A stretch of DNA of 5,733 nt from Terriglobia bacterium (GCA_022866195.1 JALHUF010000452.1:1-5733); one strand, 5' to 3'. Numbered from the stretch's first letter, positions 1 through 5,534 are shown. Numbers and translations: made by a program. The notes: a model not told the origin generated them from the sequence alone.

Positions 1-33
1 AAAGCGCGCAAGGCCAGTTTTGGTGACAGTGGA

Positions 34-46
34 GCGAAATTTTCGC
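34..46. repeat. Perfect 13-nt palindrome (GCGAAA-T-TTTCGC)
   Basis: The six-base arms GCGAAA (34-39) and TTTCGC (41-46) are exact reverse complements around a single central T. With only one central base it suits a dimeric DNA-binding protein site better than an RNA hairpin, though a 5-bp stem with a 3-nt loop is also possible. It lies about 140 nt upstream of the first gene. No regulator is identified. Confidence 0.4.
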
Positions 47-58
47 CGTCATGCGAGA

Positions 59-76
59 GGCTGGGTATGCCCAGCC
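59..76 (+). other. Hairpin, 7-bp stem with TATG loop
   Basis: GGCTGGG (59-65) pairs without mismatch to CCCAGCC (70-76) around a 4-nt loop. Six of the seven pairs are G-C, so it should be stable as RNA. No T tract follows, which argues against a Rho-independent terminator. It is the first of three back-to-back hairpins before the first gene. Confidence 0.45.
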
Positions 77-82
77 GGGAAG

Positions 83-101
83 GCCGGGTGTTGTCCCCGG
101 C
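83..101 (+). other. Hairpin, 6-bp GC stem with 7-nt loop
   Basis: GCCGGG (83-88) pairs exactly with CCCGGC (96-101) around the loop TGTTGTC. It shares only base 101 with the next hairpin, so the two can form almost side by side. No T run follows. Confidence 0.35.
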
Positions 102-137
102 ACCACCTGGCCAGCGCTTCGGCGCACAGGCTTGGTG
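101..137 (+). other. Interrupted hairpin capped by a TTCG tetraloop
   Basis: Thirteen pairs form in three blocks. CACCA (101-105) pairs with TGGTG (133-137), CCTG (106-109) with CAGG (127-130), and GCGC (114-117) with GCGC (122-125) around TTCG (118-121). A 2-nt bulge (131-132) separates the first two blocks and a 4/1 internal loop (110-113 against 126) the last two. C(UUCG)G is an exceptionally stable RNA tetraloop, common in structured RNAs. The interrupted stem resembles a functional RNA element more than a terminator, but function is not shown by sequence alone. Confidence 0.4.
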
Positions 138-182
138 TTCTGGGTGTCGGGCACGGTGCAGGCAGGGGCAACGGATAAATCC

Positions 183-1430
183 ATGCGCGTCTTGGTAGCT
201 CTCGAACACCATTTCCTGCGTGACGCTGCGGGCCACGTGTACCCGGCGCCGCCGGCTGTGGTGGAGTACAACTTCTGGCAGAGATACCTGGAAGTCTTCG
301 AGGAAGTTGTGGTCTTGGCGCGCGTCAGATGCGTGCGCCAGGAGATGGCTGTGTCGAGCCGCGCTGACGGGCCCGGGGTTACCTTTCACGATCTTCCAGA
401 CTATTTGGGTCCATGGCAGTATCTGCGCTGTCTGCCAGCTTTGAGCCGGCGCGTGCGTGAGGCAGTGGAATCTTCGGATGCATTTATCCTCAGGGTTCCG
501 GGAGCCATCAGCCAGCTTGCTTGGCGGGCGATTCGGAAGAAGCAGGGTCCTTTTGCGGTCGAAGTTGTGGGTGACCCATGGGACGTGTTTTCGCCGGGCG
601 CGGTCCGGACGATCCTGCGGCCGGCAATACGACGTATCTGGTCAGGAGACCTGCGCCGGATGTGCCGCGAAGCCTCGGCTGCTTCCTACGTCACGCGCGA
701 GGCCCTCCAGCGGAGGTACCCGCCTGGACCTTACACTTGGACTACGCACTTTTCGAGTATTGAATTGAAGAATGGACTCGCGGCCGACTCGCAGATTGAG
801 GAACGGATTCATCGCCTTAGCTTGCTATCAAAGGGGCCAAACCTACGGGAGTACCCGTTCAGGATCGGCTTTGTCGGCACGTTTCACCAATTGTACAAGG
901 CGCCGGACGTCCTGCTTCGGGCTATCGCAAGTTGCCGGGCTGAGTTTCCCATGCTGGAAGTTGCATTGGCGGGCGATGGAACGTACTTGGAGCCGATGAA
1001 GCAGCTTGCAAGGCGCTTGGGCTTGGCCGGGCACGCCCGTTTCGTCGGCGCCCTGCCGCCAGCGGAGGCGGTGTACCGTTTTCTTGATGAGACAGACCTG
1101 TTCGTCCTTCCCTCGCGGCCGGAGGGGCTGCCCCGCGCCATGATCGAAGCTATGGCACGAGGCTGTCCGTGTATCGGCTCGACGGTGGGTGGAATCCCGG
1201 AATTGCTGCCCGCGGAAGACTTGGTTCCGCCGGGCGACGTTGACGCGCTCGCTCGAAAGATCGTCGAAGTTCTTTCTGATCCTCACCGTATGCAGCGCAT
1301 GGCCACGCGAAATTGGAAGGCCGCGACGGAGTACTTGCCTGAGATTCTTGACGAGCGGCGACGAGTGTTTTACAGGAAAATCCGGGAACTTGTCGAACAG
1401 TGCAGTCGGCTGGCTCGGCAATCCTCGTAA
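183..1430 (+). CDS. GT4-like glycosyltransferase (first of two)
   Basis: A 415-residue cytosolic, probably membrane-associated glycosyltransferase that would move a sugar from a nucleotide donor to a lipid-linked or growing glycan acceptor. The N-terminal half is the variable acceptor domain, including a GDPWDVFSPG segment at about 130-139. The C-terminal Rossmann domain starts near 227 with GFVGTFHQLYKAPD (229-242). It contains LAGDG (262-266), the E-x7-E donor-site motif EGLPRAMIE (E314 and E322) with R312 just before it, and GGIPE (336-340). These are standard GT-B retaining GT4 features, and the length is normal for the family. K239 is followed by Ala where Gly is common. I chose ATG 183 because MRVLVALEHH is a typical GT4 first strand. 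The 44-residue extension possible back to 51 is low-complexity, lacks a domain and overlaps predicted hairpins. Sugar specificity cannot be read. The next gene follows after 38 nt, so the two are probably co-transcribed. Confidence 0.9.
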   Translation: MRVLVALEHHFLRDAAGHVYPAPPAVVEYNFWQRYLEVFEEVVVLARVRCVRQEMAVSSRADGPGVTFHDLPDYLGPWQYLRCLPALSRRVREAVESSDAFILRVPGAISQLAWRAIRKKQGPFAVEVVGDPWDVFSPGAVRTILRPAIRRIWSGDLRRMCREASAASYVTREALQRRYPPGPYTWTTHFSSIELKNGLAADSQIEERIHRLSLLSKGPNLREYPFRIGFVGTFHQLYKAPDVLLRAIASCRAEFPMLEVALAGDGTYLEPMKQLARRLGLAGHARFVGALPPAEAVYRFLDETDLFVLPSRPEGLPRAMIEAMARGCPCIGSTVGGIPELLPAEDLVPPGDVDALARKIVEVLSDPHRMQRMATRNWKAATEYLPEILDERRRVFYRKIRELVEQCSRLARQSS

Positions 1431-1452
1431 GAGCGGAGAGGAATCCGGGATT

Positions 1453-1460
1453 AGGTGGAG
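1453..1460 (+). promoter_or_regulatory. Ribosome binding site of second glycosyltransferase
   Basis: AGGTGGAG lies 8 nt before ATG 1469. This decides the start against an in-frame GTG at 1400, which sits inside the end of the preceding gene and would add 23 unconserved-looking residues. Confidence 0.6.
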
Positions 1461-1468
1461 ACGGAGCA

Positions 1469-2629
1469 ATGAAATTGAGGGCGCTTCACTTGGTCAAGAC
1501 TTCCGTCGGAGCTGTATGGGCGTTCAGGCAGATGCGGGAGCTCGCACGTCTCGGAGTGGAAGTTCACGTTGCGCTCCCTCCGGATGGGCCGATGGTGCCC
1601 GAATATCAGGCAGCGGGAATAAAGACACATCTTGCGCAGTTTGATTTCCCGGCGAAGAAACCGTGGCGCTATCCGCGAACTGCAAACGAGCTTAGACAGT
1701 TGGTAAATCACGTCAAGCCTGATATCATTCATAGTCATTTTGTTGGAACAACATTGACCCTGCGATTGGCTCTGGGCAAGAGGCATCCGATCCCCAGAGT
1801 CTTTCAAGTCCCAGGGCCTCTTCATCTGGAACATCCTTTTTTCCGGCAAGCCGAGATTCGTACTGCGGGACCTTGCGATTACTGGGTTGGGTCGTGCCGG
1901 TGGATCTGTGACCGGTATACCAAGTCGGGCATCCCCAAGGATCGCATCTTCCTTTCGTACTATGGTACCGATGTTAATCAGTTTCCTCATCCGGAAAAAG
2001 GCAAACTGCGGAGGGAGCTGCAAGTTGATGCTACCAAGAAGATTGTAGGGATGGTAGCCTTCATGTACCCGCCAAAGTGGTATCTAGGACAGAGAAGGGG
2101 GCTTAAGGGGCATGAAGACTTGATCGACGCTATTGCCATTTGCCTGAAGCAAGGGGCAAATCTCTTGGGCGTTTTTGTAGGGGGAGCTTGGAACAACGCC
2201 ATTGAATATGAAAACCGAGTTCGTGCCTATGCACGTGAGCGCTGCGGAAACGGCGCAATATTTTTGGGAACCAGGAGCGACGCAAGAGAGCTCTATCCCG
2301 ATATGGACGTTGTTGTGCATGCTTCGCGCTCAGAAGGCGTGGCGAACAGCGCGGTTGAATCTTTGCTTTCTATGGTTCCCACTGTAGCCACGAATGTGGG
2401 CGGATTTCCGGACGTTGTTACGCCTGGCGAGACGGGGTGGCTCGTTCCCGCGCGGGATCCTGCCGGTCTGGCCAATGCCATCATGGATGCCTTGGGTGAC
2501 CCTGTACGTGCGCAGGATATGGCAAGGACAGGACGAGAACGGGTCCTGCGTTTGTTCCGAGTTGAAGAAACATCAAAGCAAGTGCTGGAAATCTACCGGA
2601 CTATTTTGGGCCTGGATAGGAATAACTAA
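1469..2629 (+). CDS. GT4-like glycosyltransferase (second of two)
   Basis: A 386-residue GT-B glycosyltransferase of the GT4/glycosyl transferases group 1 type. The N-terminal acceptor domain begins with KTSVGAVWAFRQMREL and ALPPDGP (10-41). It contains HSHF (88-91), the usual D-I-I-H-x-H strand end. YYGTDVNQF (164-172) closes the linker region. The donor domain starts at VGMVAFMY (193-200). It has KGHEDLIDAI (213-222), FLGTRSD (265-271), the E-x7-E motif EGVANSAVE (E289 and E297), NVGGFPDVV (309-317) and GWLVPARDP (323-331). A loop of about a dozen residues (PPKWYLGQRRGL, 201-212) separates the first strand from the KG motif; this looks like a subfamily trait rather than an error. The length is normal. 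It differs clearly from its upstream neighbour, so it is not a recent duplicate and probably adds a different sugar or linkage. Donor and acceptor are unknown. Confidence 0.92.
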   Translation: MKLRALHLVKTSVGAVWAFRQMRELARLGVEVHVALPPDGPMVPEYQAAGIKTHLAQFDFPAKKPWRYPRTANELRQLVNHVKPDIIHSHFVGTTLTLRLALGKRHPIPRVFQVPGPLHLEHPFFRQAEIRTAGPCDYWVGSCRWICDRYTKSGIPKDRIFLSYYGTDVNQFPHPEKGKLRRELQVDATKKIVGMVAFMYPPKWYLGQRRGLKGHEDLIDAIAICLKQGANLLGVFVGGAWNNAIEYENRVRAYARERCGNGAIFLGTRSDARELYPDMDVVVHASRSEGVANSAVESLLSMVPTVATNVGGFPDVVTPGETGWLVPARDPAGLANAIMDALGDPVRAQDMARTGRERVLRLFRVEETSKQVLEIYRTILGLDRNN

Positions 2630-2697
2630 ACGCGTGGCGTGCTGATGATCCGCGGACTTTGTAGAGGGTGGGTTCAGTAAGCCGTAGGCTGGAAAAC

Positions 2698-3297
2698 ATG
2701 AGAAGCGTGATCGCAAAGCGGGCCTTGGACATCGGCGTTGCGCTGGCATTTCTGATCCTGTTCTCACCTGTCCTGGCGCTCATTGCGGCTCTGATCAAGG
2801 TTACTTCAGGGGGGCCAGTCCTCATCAGACAAGTACGGCCGGGTCTGGGCGCGCGGCCGTACAGGCTCATCAAGTTCCGTACCATGAAGGATGTCAGGGA
2901 CTCTAGCGGGAACCTCTTGCCTGACGAGCAACGTCTGACGCGCCTAGGGTGTTTCTTGCGACGCACCAGCTTGGATGAACTACCCGAGCTGATTAACGTT
3001 TTGAAAGGGGAAATGAGTCTGGTGGGGCCGAGGCCCCTGTTGATGCGATATCTGGATCGCTACACGCCGGAGCAGGCGCGGCGTCACGAGGTGAAGCCGG
3101 GGATAACGGGCTGGGCGCAAATCAGCGGCAGGAACGCCCTGACGTGGGAAGAGAAGTTCAAGCTGGATGTCTGGTACGTGGACCACCGAAGTTTTTGGCT
3201 GGACGCTAAAATCCTCCTCCTGACTGTGTGGAAGGTCTTGCAGCGTGAGGGAATCAACCAGCCTGGACATGCGACTATGGAAGAATTTAGGGGTTGA
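2698..3297 (+). CDS. PglC-like monotopic phosphoglycosyl transferase (initiating sugar transferase)
   Basis: A 199-residue membrane enzyme that should transfer a phosphosugar from a UDP-sugar to undecaprenyl phosphate, starting lipid-linked glycan assembly on the cytoplasmic face. The N-terminal hydrophobic segment (about 11-33) carries Ser23-Pro24, the break that makes a re-entrant helix in Campylobacter PglC. KFRTM lies at 59-63. The catalytic dyad Asp93-Glu94 sits in SLDELPELINVLKGEMS (91-107), followed by the phosphate-binding VGPRPLL (109-115), then KPGITGWAQISGRNA (133-147). The C-terminus GHATMEEFRG is also PglC-like. Size and residue numbering match single-domain PglC (about 200 residues), with no CoA-binding-like extension as in WbaP/WcaJ. 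This supports ATG 2698 over GTG 2668. The ribosome binding site is weak (GG at 2691-2692). PglC itself uses UDP-diacetylbacillosamine; the substrate here is not proven. Confidence 0.93.
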   Translation: MRSVIAKRALDIGVALAFLILFSPVLALIAALIKVTSGGPVLIRQVRPGLGARPYRLIKFRTMKDVRDSSGNLLPDEQRLTRLGCFLRRTSLDELPELINVLKGEMSLVGPRPLLMRYLDRYTPEQARRHEVKPGITGWAQISGRNALTWEEKFKLDVWYVDHRSFWLDAKILLLTVWKVLQREGINQPGHATMEEFRG

Positions 3298-3432
3298 AAC
3301 CACATCGATTGGATGAACGACCAAGGTTTTGAGGACGTCCTGGCTGGGTTTTTCGGATTATTGTGCAGAAGTGCCTGCACGAAGGGACTGTCTAAGTTGG
3401 GAAGTTTCTCTATTGCAGCACAGAAATTAGAA

Positions 3433-3440
3433 GGAGAAGG
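3433..3440 (+). promoter_or_regulatory. Strong ribosome binding site of the small Cys-rich protein
   Basis: GGAGAAGG, within an AAGGAGAAGG run, begins 12 nt before ATG 3445, with GGAG at an 8-nt spacing. It is the main reason to start the small gene at 3445 rather than at ATG 3313, which has no comparable signal. Confidence 0.65.
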
Positions 3441-3444
3441 TACG

Positions 3445-3591
3445 ATGGCTAGCCGCTATGTGGATTGCAAAACCTGCGGAGAGTCTTTCCCTATTAATTC
3501 TCCCGCTGGTCTATGGTGGGACCTCGAGGGGGCAGCAATAGACCGAAGAGAGTGCCCAAGCTGGCATGGCCTTGTTGCTCTACCCGATTAA
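3445..3591 (+). CDS. Small 48-aa CxxC...CxxxH protein, putative zinc-binding, unknown function
   Basis: I do not recognise this protein. It has 48 residues with C8 and C11 in DCKTCGESF, then C37 and H41 in ECPSWHG, a spacing (CxxC-x25-CxxxH) that could bind one zinc ion as a small zinc ribbon or finger. The middle holds a Trp-Trp pair (W24, W25) and acidic residues. There is no signal peptide or membrane segment, so it is probably cytosolic. The Shine-Dalgarno sequence is among the strongest in the window, which favours a real gene. It sits 147 nt after the sugar transferase and 56 nt before the ATP-grasp gene, on the same strand. A longer form from 3313 would add 44 residues with no visible domain. 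Possible roles are a partner of a neighbouring enzyme or a small regulator; both are speculation. Confidence 0.6.
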   Translation: MASRYVDCKTCGESFPINSPAGLWWDLEGAAIDRRECPSWHGLVALPD

Positions 3592-3639
3592 GTGGCCTGA
3601 CCCGTTGTTAATGAAGGGCCCTCAAGGGGACAGAATTGC

Positions 3640-3646
3640 AGGAGGG
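3640..3646 (+). promoter_or_regulatory. Ribosome binding site of the ATP-grasp gene, start-ambiguous
   Basis: AGGAGGG is a near-perfect Shine-Dalgarno sequence, but it lies only 1-3 nt from ATG 3648. It is better spaced for the adjacent in-frame TTG 3651 (5 nt after AGGAGG). A TTG at 3636 in the same frame precedes it and so is not served by it. Confidence 0.55.
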
Positions 3647-3647
3647 T

Positions 3648-4664
3648 ATGTTGTCATCTGCAAGCGTTGACAAACTAAACGTTCTCTTTTGCAGCGTAGG
3701 ACGGCGAGTTGAGTTATTGAAAGCTTTCGGGAGCGCCTATCAAACCCTGGCATTGAAGGGCAGCATCATTGCCCTAGACATCGACCCTCTGGCACCGGCC
3801 CTGCAGGTGGCGGACCGGGCGTATATCGTTCCTCACCTCGGGGACCCCGGGTTCATTCCCACACTGATTGAGATCTGCCGCCGTGAGGAAGTGGGCCTGG
3901 TCTTTCCATTGACTGATTGGGACATTCCCATCCTTTCCGAGCGGCGCAAAGAAATTGAGCAGACGGGTGCTCGCGTCGCCGTGGTGTCTCCCGACGCGGC
4001 GAAAACGGCTGCCGACAAGTGGCTTACCATGAAGCTTTTTCAACGATTGGGCCTCTCCACGCCAAAGTCATGGTTGCCGTCCGACCTTGATCCGGACCGG
4101 ATGGAGTATCCACTCTTTATCAAGCCACGCAAGGGCAGCGCAGCGAAGGAAACTTTCAAAGTCGGAAACAGACGCGAGCTTGTTTTCTTTTTGGAATATG
4201 TCCATAATCCCATCGTTCAAGAGTACTTGCCGGGGCTGGAGATCACGAGTGACGTCATTTGTGATTTGGAGGGCAGGTTACTCGGCGTGGTTTGCCGTCA
4301 GCGCATCGAGGTTCGCTGGGGCGAAGTGGCAAAGGGAGTTACGGTAAACAATCAGGAAATAGTACAGGCTTGTGGCCATATCGCCCGCGAGCTGCCTGCT
4401 GTCGGCGCTCTCACAGTGCAGTGCCTCCTAAAAGACGGACAACCTTGCTATACGGAGATTAACGCTCGCCTTGCCGGAGGGATTCCTTTGGGAATCCAGG
4501 CAGGAGTGGACGCTCCTCTCTGGCTGCTTGCGCGGACGGCAGGGGTGCATGTGGACATACCTCCTTTGGGTGCTTACAAGTCTGGAATTTACATGACACG
4601 ATTTGACGATTCATATTTCCTAAGCGAGGCCGACCGTGCGCAATTGGCGGGCCATCGTCTTTGA
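3648..4664 (+). CDS. CarB/PylC-like ATP-grasp ligase
   Basis: A 338-residue ATP-grasp enzyme. The family activates a carboxylate as an acyl phosphate with ATP and joins it to an amine or other nucleophile. The N-terminal pre-ATP-grasp Rossmann domain starts VLFCSVGRRVELLKAF (12-27), with the D-I-D-P-L-A-P turn at 44-50 and FPLTDWD (86-92). The ATP-grasp domain has the ATP-binding segment FIKPRKGSA (157-165), the VQEYLPGLEITSDV hinge (190-203), and metal ligands Q258, E270 and N272 in YTEINARLAGG (268-278). This is the Q...E-x-N arrangement of carbamoyl-phosphate synthetase large chain. It has only one ATP-grasp unit and no oligomerisation or allosteric domain, so it is not CarB itself. The real substrate is unknown. 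Placed in a glycan locus and overlapping a HAD gene, it may attach an amino acid or other acid to a sugar (inference). ATG 3648 is preferred; TTG 3651 or 3636 would change only a few residues. Confidence 0.85.
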   Translation: MLSSASVDKLNVLFCSVGRRVELLKAFGSAYQTLALKGSIIALDIDPLAPALQVADRAYIVPHLGDPGFIPTLIEICRREEVGLVFPLTDWDIPILSERRKEIEQTGARVAVVSPDAAKTAADKWLTMKLFQRLGLSTPKSWLPSDLDPDRMEYPLFIKPRKGSAAKETFKVGNRRELVFFLEYVHNPIVQEYLPGLEITSDVICDLEGRLLGVVCRQRIEVRWGEVAKGVTVNNQEIVQACGHIARELPAVGALTVQCLLKDGQPCYTEINARLAGGIPLGIQAGVDAPLWLLARTAGVHVDIPPLGAYKSGIYMTRFDDSYFLSEADRAQLAGHRL

Positions 4665-5337
4665 TATGGACGACACGCTTTATCCGGAGCGCGACTATGT
4701 GATGAGCGGTGTTAGGGCTGTTTCGGATTGGGCGGAGACCCACATGGGCATTGCTTCGGACACTGGTTTTCTTGAACTGCAATCTCTTTATGACCGTGGA
4801 GTGCGCGGCGATACTTTCGACCGATGGCTCACCTTGCACAACACAGATAGGAAGACATGGGTGCCTCGGTTAATTCAGATTTACAGAGAACATGAGCCGG
4901 CCATCAAGCCATTTCCCGAAGTCCCCGGACTACTGAGTGATTTGAAAACCCACTACCTCTTGGGATTGCTCAGTGACGGCTATCTGGACGTTCAAAGGCG
5001 AAAACTGAGAGCGCTTAAGCTGGCTGAGTGGTTCGACGCTATCGCTTTTTCGGACGAATGGGGAAGGGATGCATGGAAACCCAGCACCAAGCCTTTTGAA
5101 GAAATCTTGCGCCGACTGGGCGACTTGCCCGCAAAGGATGCAATCTATGTCGCAGACAATCCGGCCAAAGATTTTCTGGCCGCGCGGAAATCCGGTCTCC
5201 TGTCAGTAGAGGTACGGAGATTTCACGGAGTCTACAGTCGCGTGGACGCGCCCACTCCGGAGCATCGGCCCAATTTCGTGATACCGTCCCTTAATGGATT
5301 GCCGGCGGCCTTGTTGCAACTTCAAACCGATTCATGA
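4636..5337 (+). CDS. HAD-superfamily hydrolase (phosphatase-like)
   Basis: A 233-residue haloacid dehalogenase superfamily enzyme, most likely a cytosolic phosphatase for a small phosphorylated metabolite. Motif I is FDMDDTLY with nucleophile D10 and acid/base D12. An alpha-helical C1-type cap follows (about 17-95). Motif II is LLSDG with S113. Motif III Lys is K148 in WKPSTKPF. Motif IV is VADNPAKDF, with D174 and D179 as metal ligands. All catalytic residues are present. The gene starts at GTG 4636, inside the last 29 nt of the ATP-grasp gene. GAGG (4626-4629) sits 6 nt upstream, so translation is probably coupled and the two products are likely to act in one pathway. Length and fold resemble the HAD-IA/pyrimidine nucleotidase-like group. 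The substrate cannot be assigned; a phosphosugar or a phosphorylated precursor of the ATP-grasp substrate is a reasonable guess. Confidence 0.87.
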   Translation: MRNWRAIVFDMDDTLYPERDYVMSGVRAVSDWAETHMGIASDTGFLELQSLYDRGVRGDTFDRWLTLHNTDRKTWVPRLIQIYREHEPAIKPFPEVPGLLSDLKTHYLLGLLSDGYLDVQRRKLRALKLAEWFDAIAFSDEWGRDAWKPSTKPFEEILRRLGDLPAKDAIYVADNPAKDFLAARKSGLLSVEVRRFHGVYSRVDAPTPEHRPNFVIPSLNGLPAALLQLQTDS

Positions 5338-5412
5338 TCAAGAATTGCGCCCCCTGCCTACCTCGCGAATTGCGGACGAAATCCATCGAGTTCGTGCCCG
5401 CGACAAGGGGAA

Positions 5413-5435
5413 TTTCGTGCGTTTGCACGCCGAAA
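5413..5435 (+). other. Intergenic hairpin with GTTT loop
   Basis: CGTGC (5416-5420) pairs exactly with GCACG (5425-5429) around GTTT. TTT (5413-5415) can add three pairs with AAA (5433-5435) across a 3-nt bulge. There is no following T tract. It could equally be a double-stranded operator, since TTTCG and CGAAA at its ends are inverted copies of one motif. Confidence 0.35.
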
Positions 5436-5520
5436 CATGAAGGGTTTCGTGTGAAATTGCTTTGCGAGAGTTCTGCGTTACGGTTCGGGCTGTATTCTCG
5501 TTAAATGTTCTGTTGGATTT

Positions 5521-5527
5521 GAGGAGG
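5521..5527 (+). promoter_or_regulatory. Ribosome binding site of the aminotransferase, sets the TTG start
   Basis: GAGGAGG stands 7 nt before TTG 5535, an ideal spacing. Two other TTG triplets in between (5528, 5531) are out of frame with the protein, so the TTG at 5535 is the best start; the next in-frame ATG is at 5562. Confidence 0.7.
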
Positions 5528-5534
5528 TTGTTGC

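Larger units (their letters stand above)
1..182 (+). promoter_or_regulatory. Hairpin-rich upstream region, possible structured leader
   Basis: No recognisable protein is encoded here, although all three forward frames are open over much of the stretch. The sequence instead shows, in series, a palindrome at 34-46, a 7-bp hairpin at 59-76, a 6-bp hairpin at 83-101 with a 7-nt loop, and a longer interrupted hairpin at 101-137. The stretch 138-182 then leads into the first glycosyltransferase. No run of T follows any hairpin, so an intrinsic terminator is unlikely. I see no convincing sigma-70 promoter. A structured 5' leader, or the 3' end of an upstream gene carrying palindromic repeats, both fit. 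The leader reading is an inference from secondary structure alone, and I do not recognise a known riboswitch class. Confidence 0.35.
5338..5534 (+). promoter_or_regulatory. 198-nt intergenic region before the aminotransferase gene
   Basis: This is the largest non-coding gap between genes in the window and probably contains a promoter or a control site, since the genes before it are much more tightly packed. Visible elements are a hairpin at 5413-5435, an inverted pair ACGAAAT (5376-5382) / ATTTCGT (5412-5418), another TTTCG at 5445-5449, and a small TTTC-GTGT-GAAA stem at 5445-5456. A TATTCT (5493-5498) and a TTAAAT (5501-5506) are possible -10 boxes, but neither has a good -35 partner. No intrinsic terminator for the upstream gene is visible. 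Confidence 0.35.

Noticed and set aside
21..36. Sigma-54-like GG-N10-GC spacing (GG at 22-23, GC at 34-35)
   Set aside because: Only the two invariant dinucleotides match; the TTGC element reads GAGC and the -24 element is poor. Such spacing is common by chance.
1..198. Open frames 1 (to TAG 196-198) and 2 (to TAA 176-178) as the end of an upstream gene
   Set aside because: Both translate to Arg/Gly/Cys/His-rich sequence with no recognisable domain, and all three forward frames are open for most of the stretch. An upstream gene end cannot be excluded, but I cannot support one.
843..1469. Antisense 208-codon open frame
   Set aside because: It lies wholly opposite the conserved donor domain of the first glycosyltransferase and has no recognisable domain.
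1451..2023. Antisense 190-codon open frame
   Set aside because: It is the shadow of the second glycosyltransferase, without a convincing ribosome binding site or any family feature.
3332..3354. AGGACGTCCT palindrome followed by a T run as a terminator
   Set aside because: The palindrome has no loop and the T run starts 8 nt after it. Alternative stems such as CCAAGG/CCTGG are imperfect, so no sound terminator hairpin results.
3313..3444. 44-residue upstream extension of the small Cys-rich protein
   Set aside because: There is no good ribosome binding site before ATG 3313, while a strong one precedes ATG 3445. The extension shows no domain.
3615..3622. AGGGCCCT palindrome before the ATP-grasp gene
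   Set aside because: An 8-bp loopless palindrome is expected by chance at this GC content, and no T tract or related copy supports a role.
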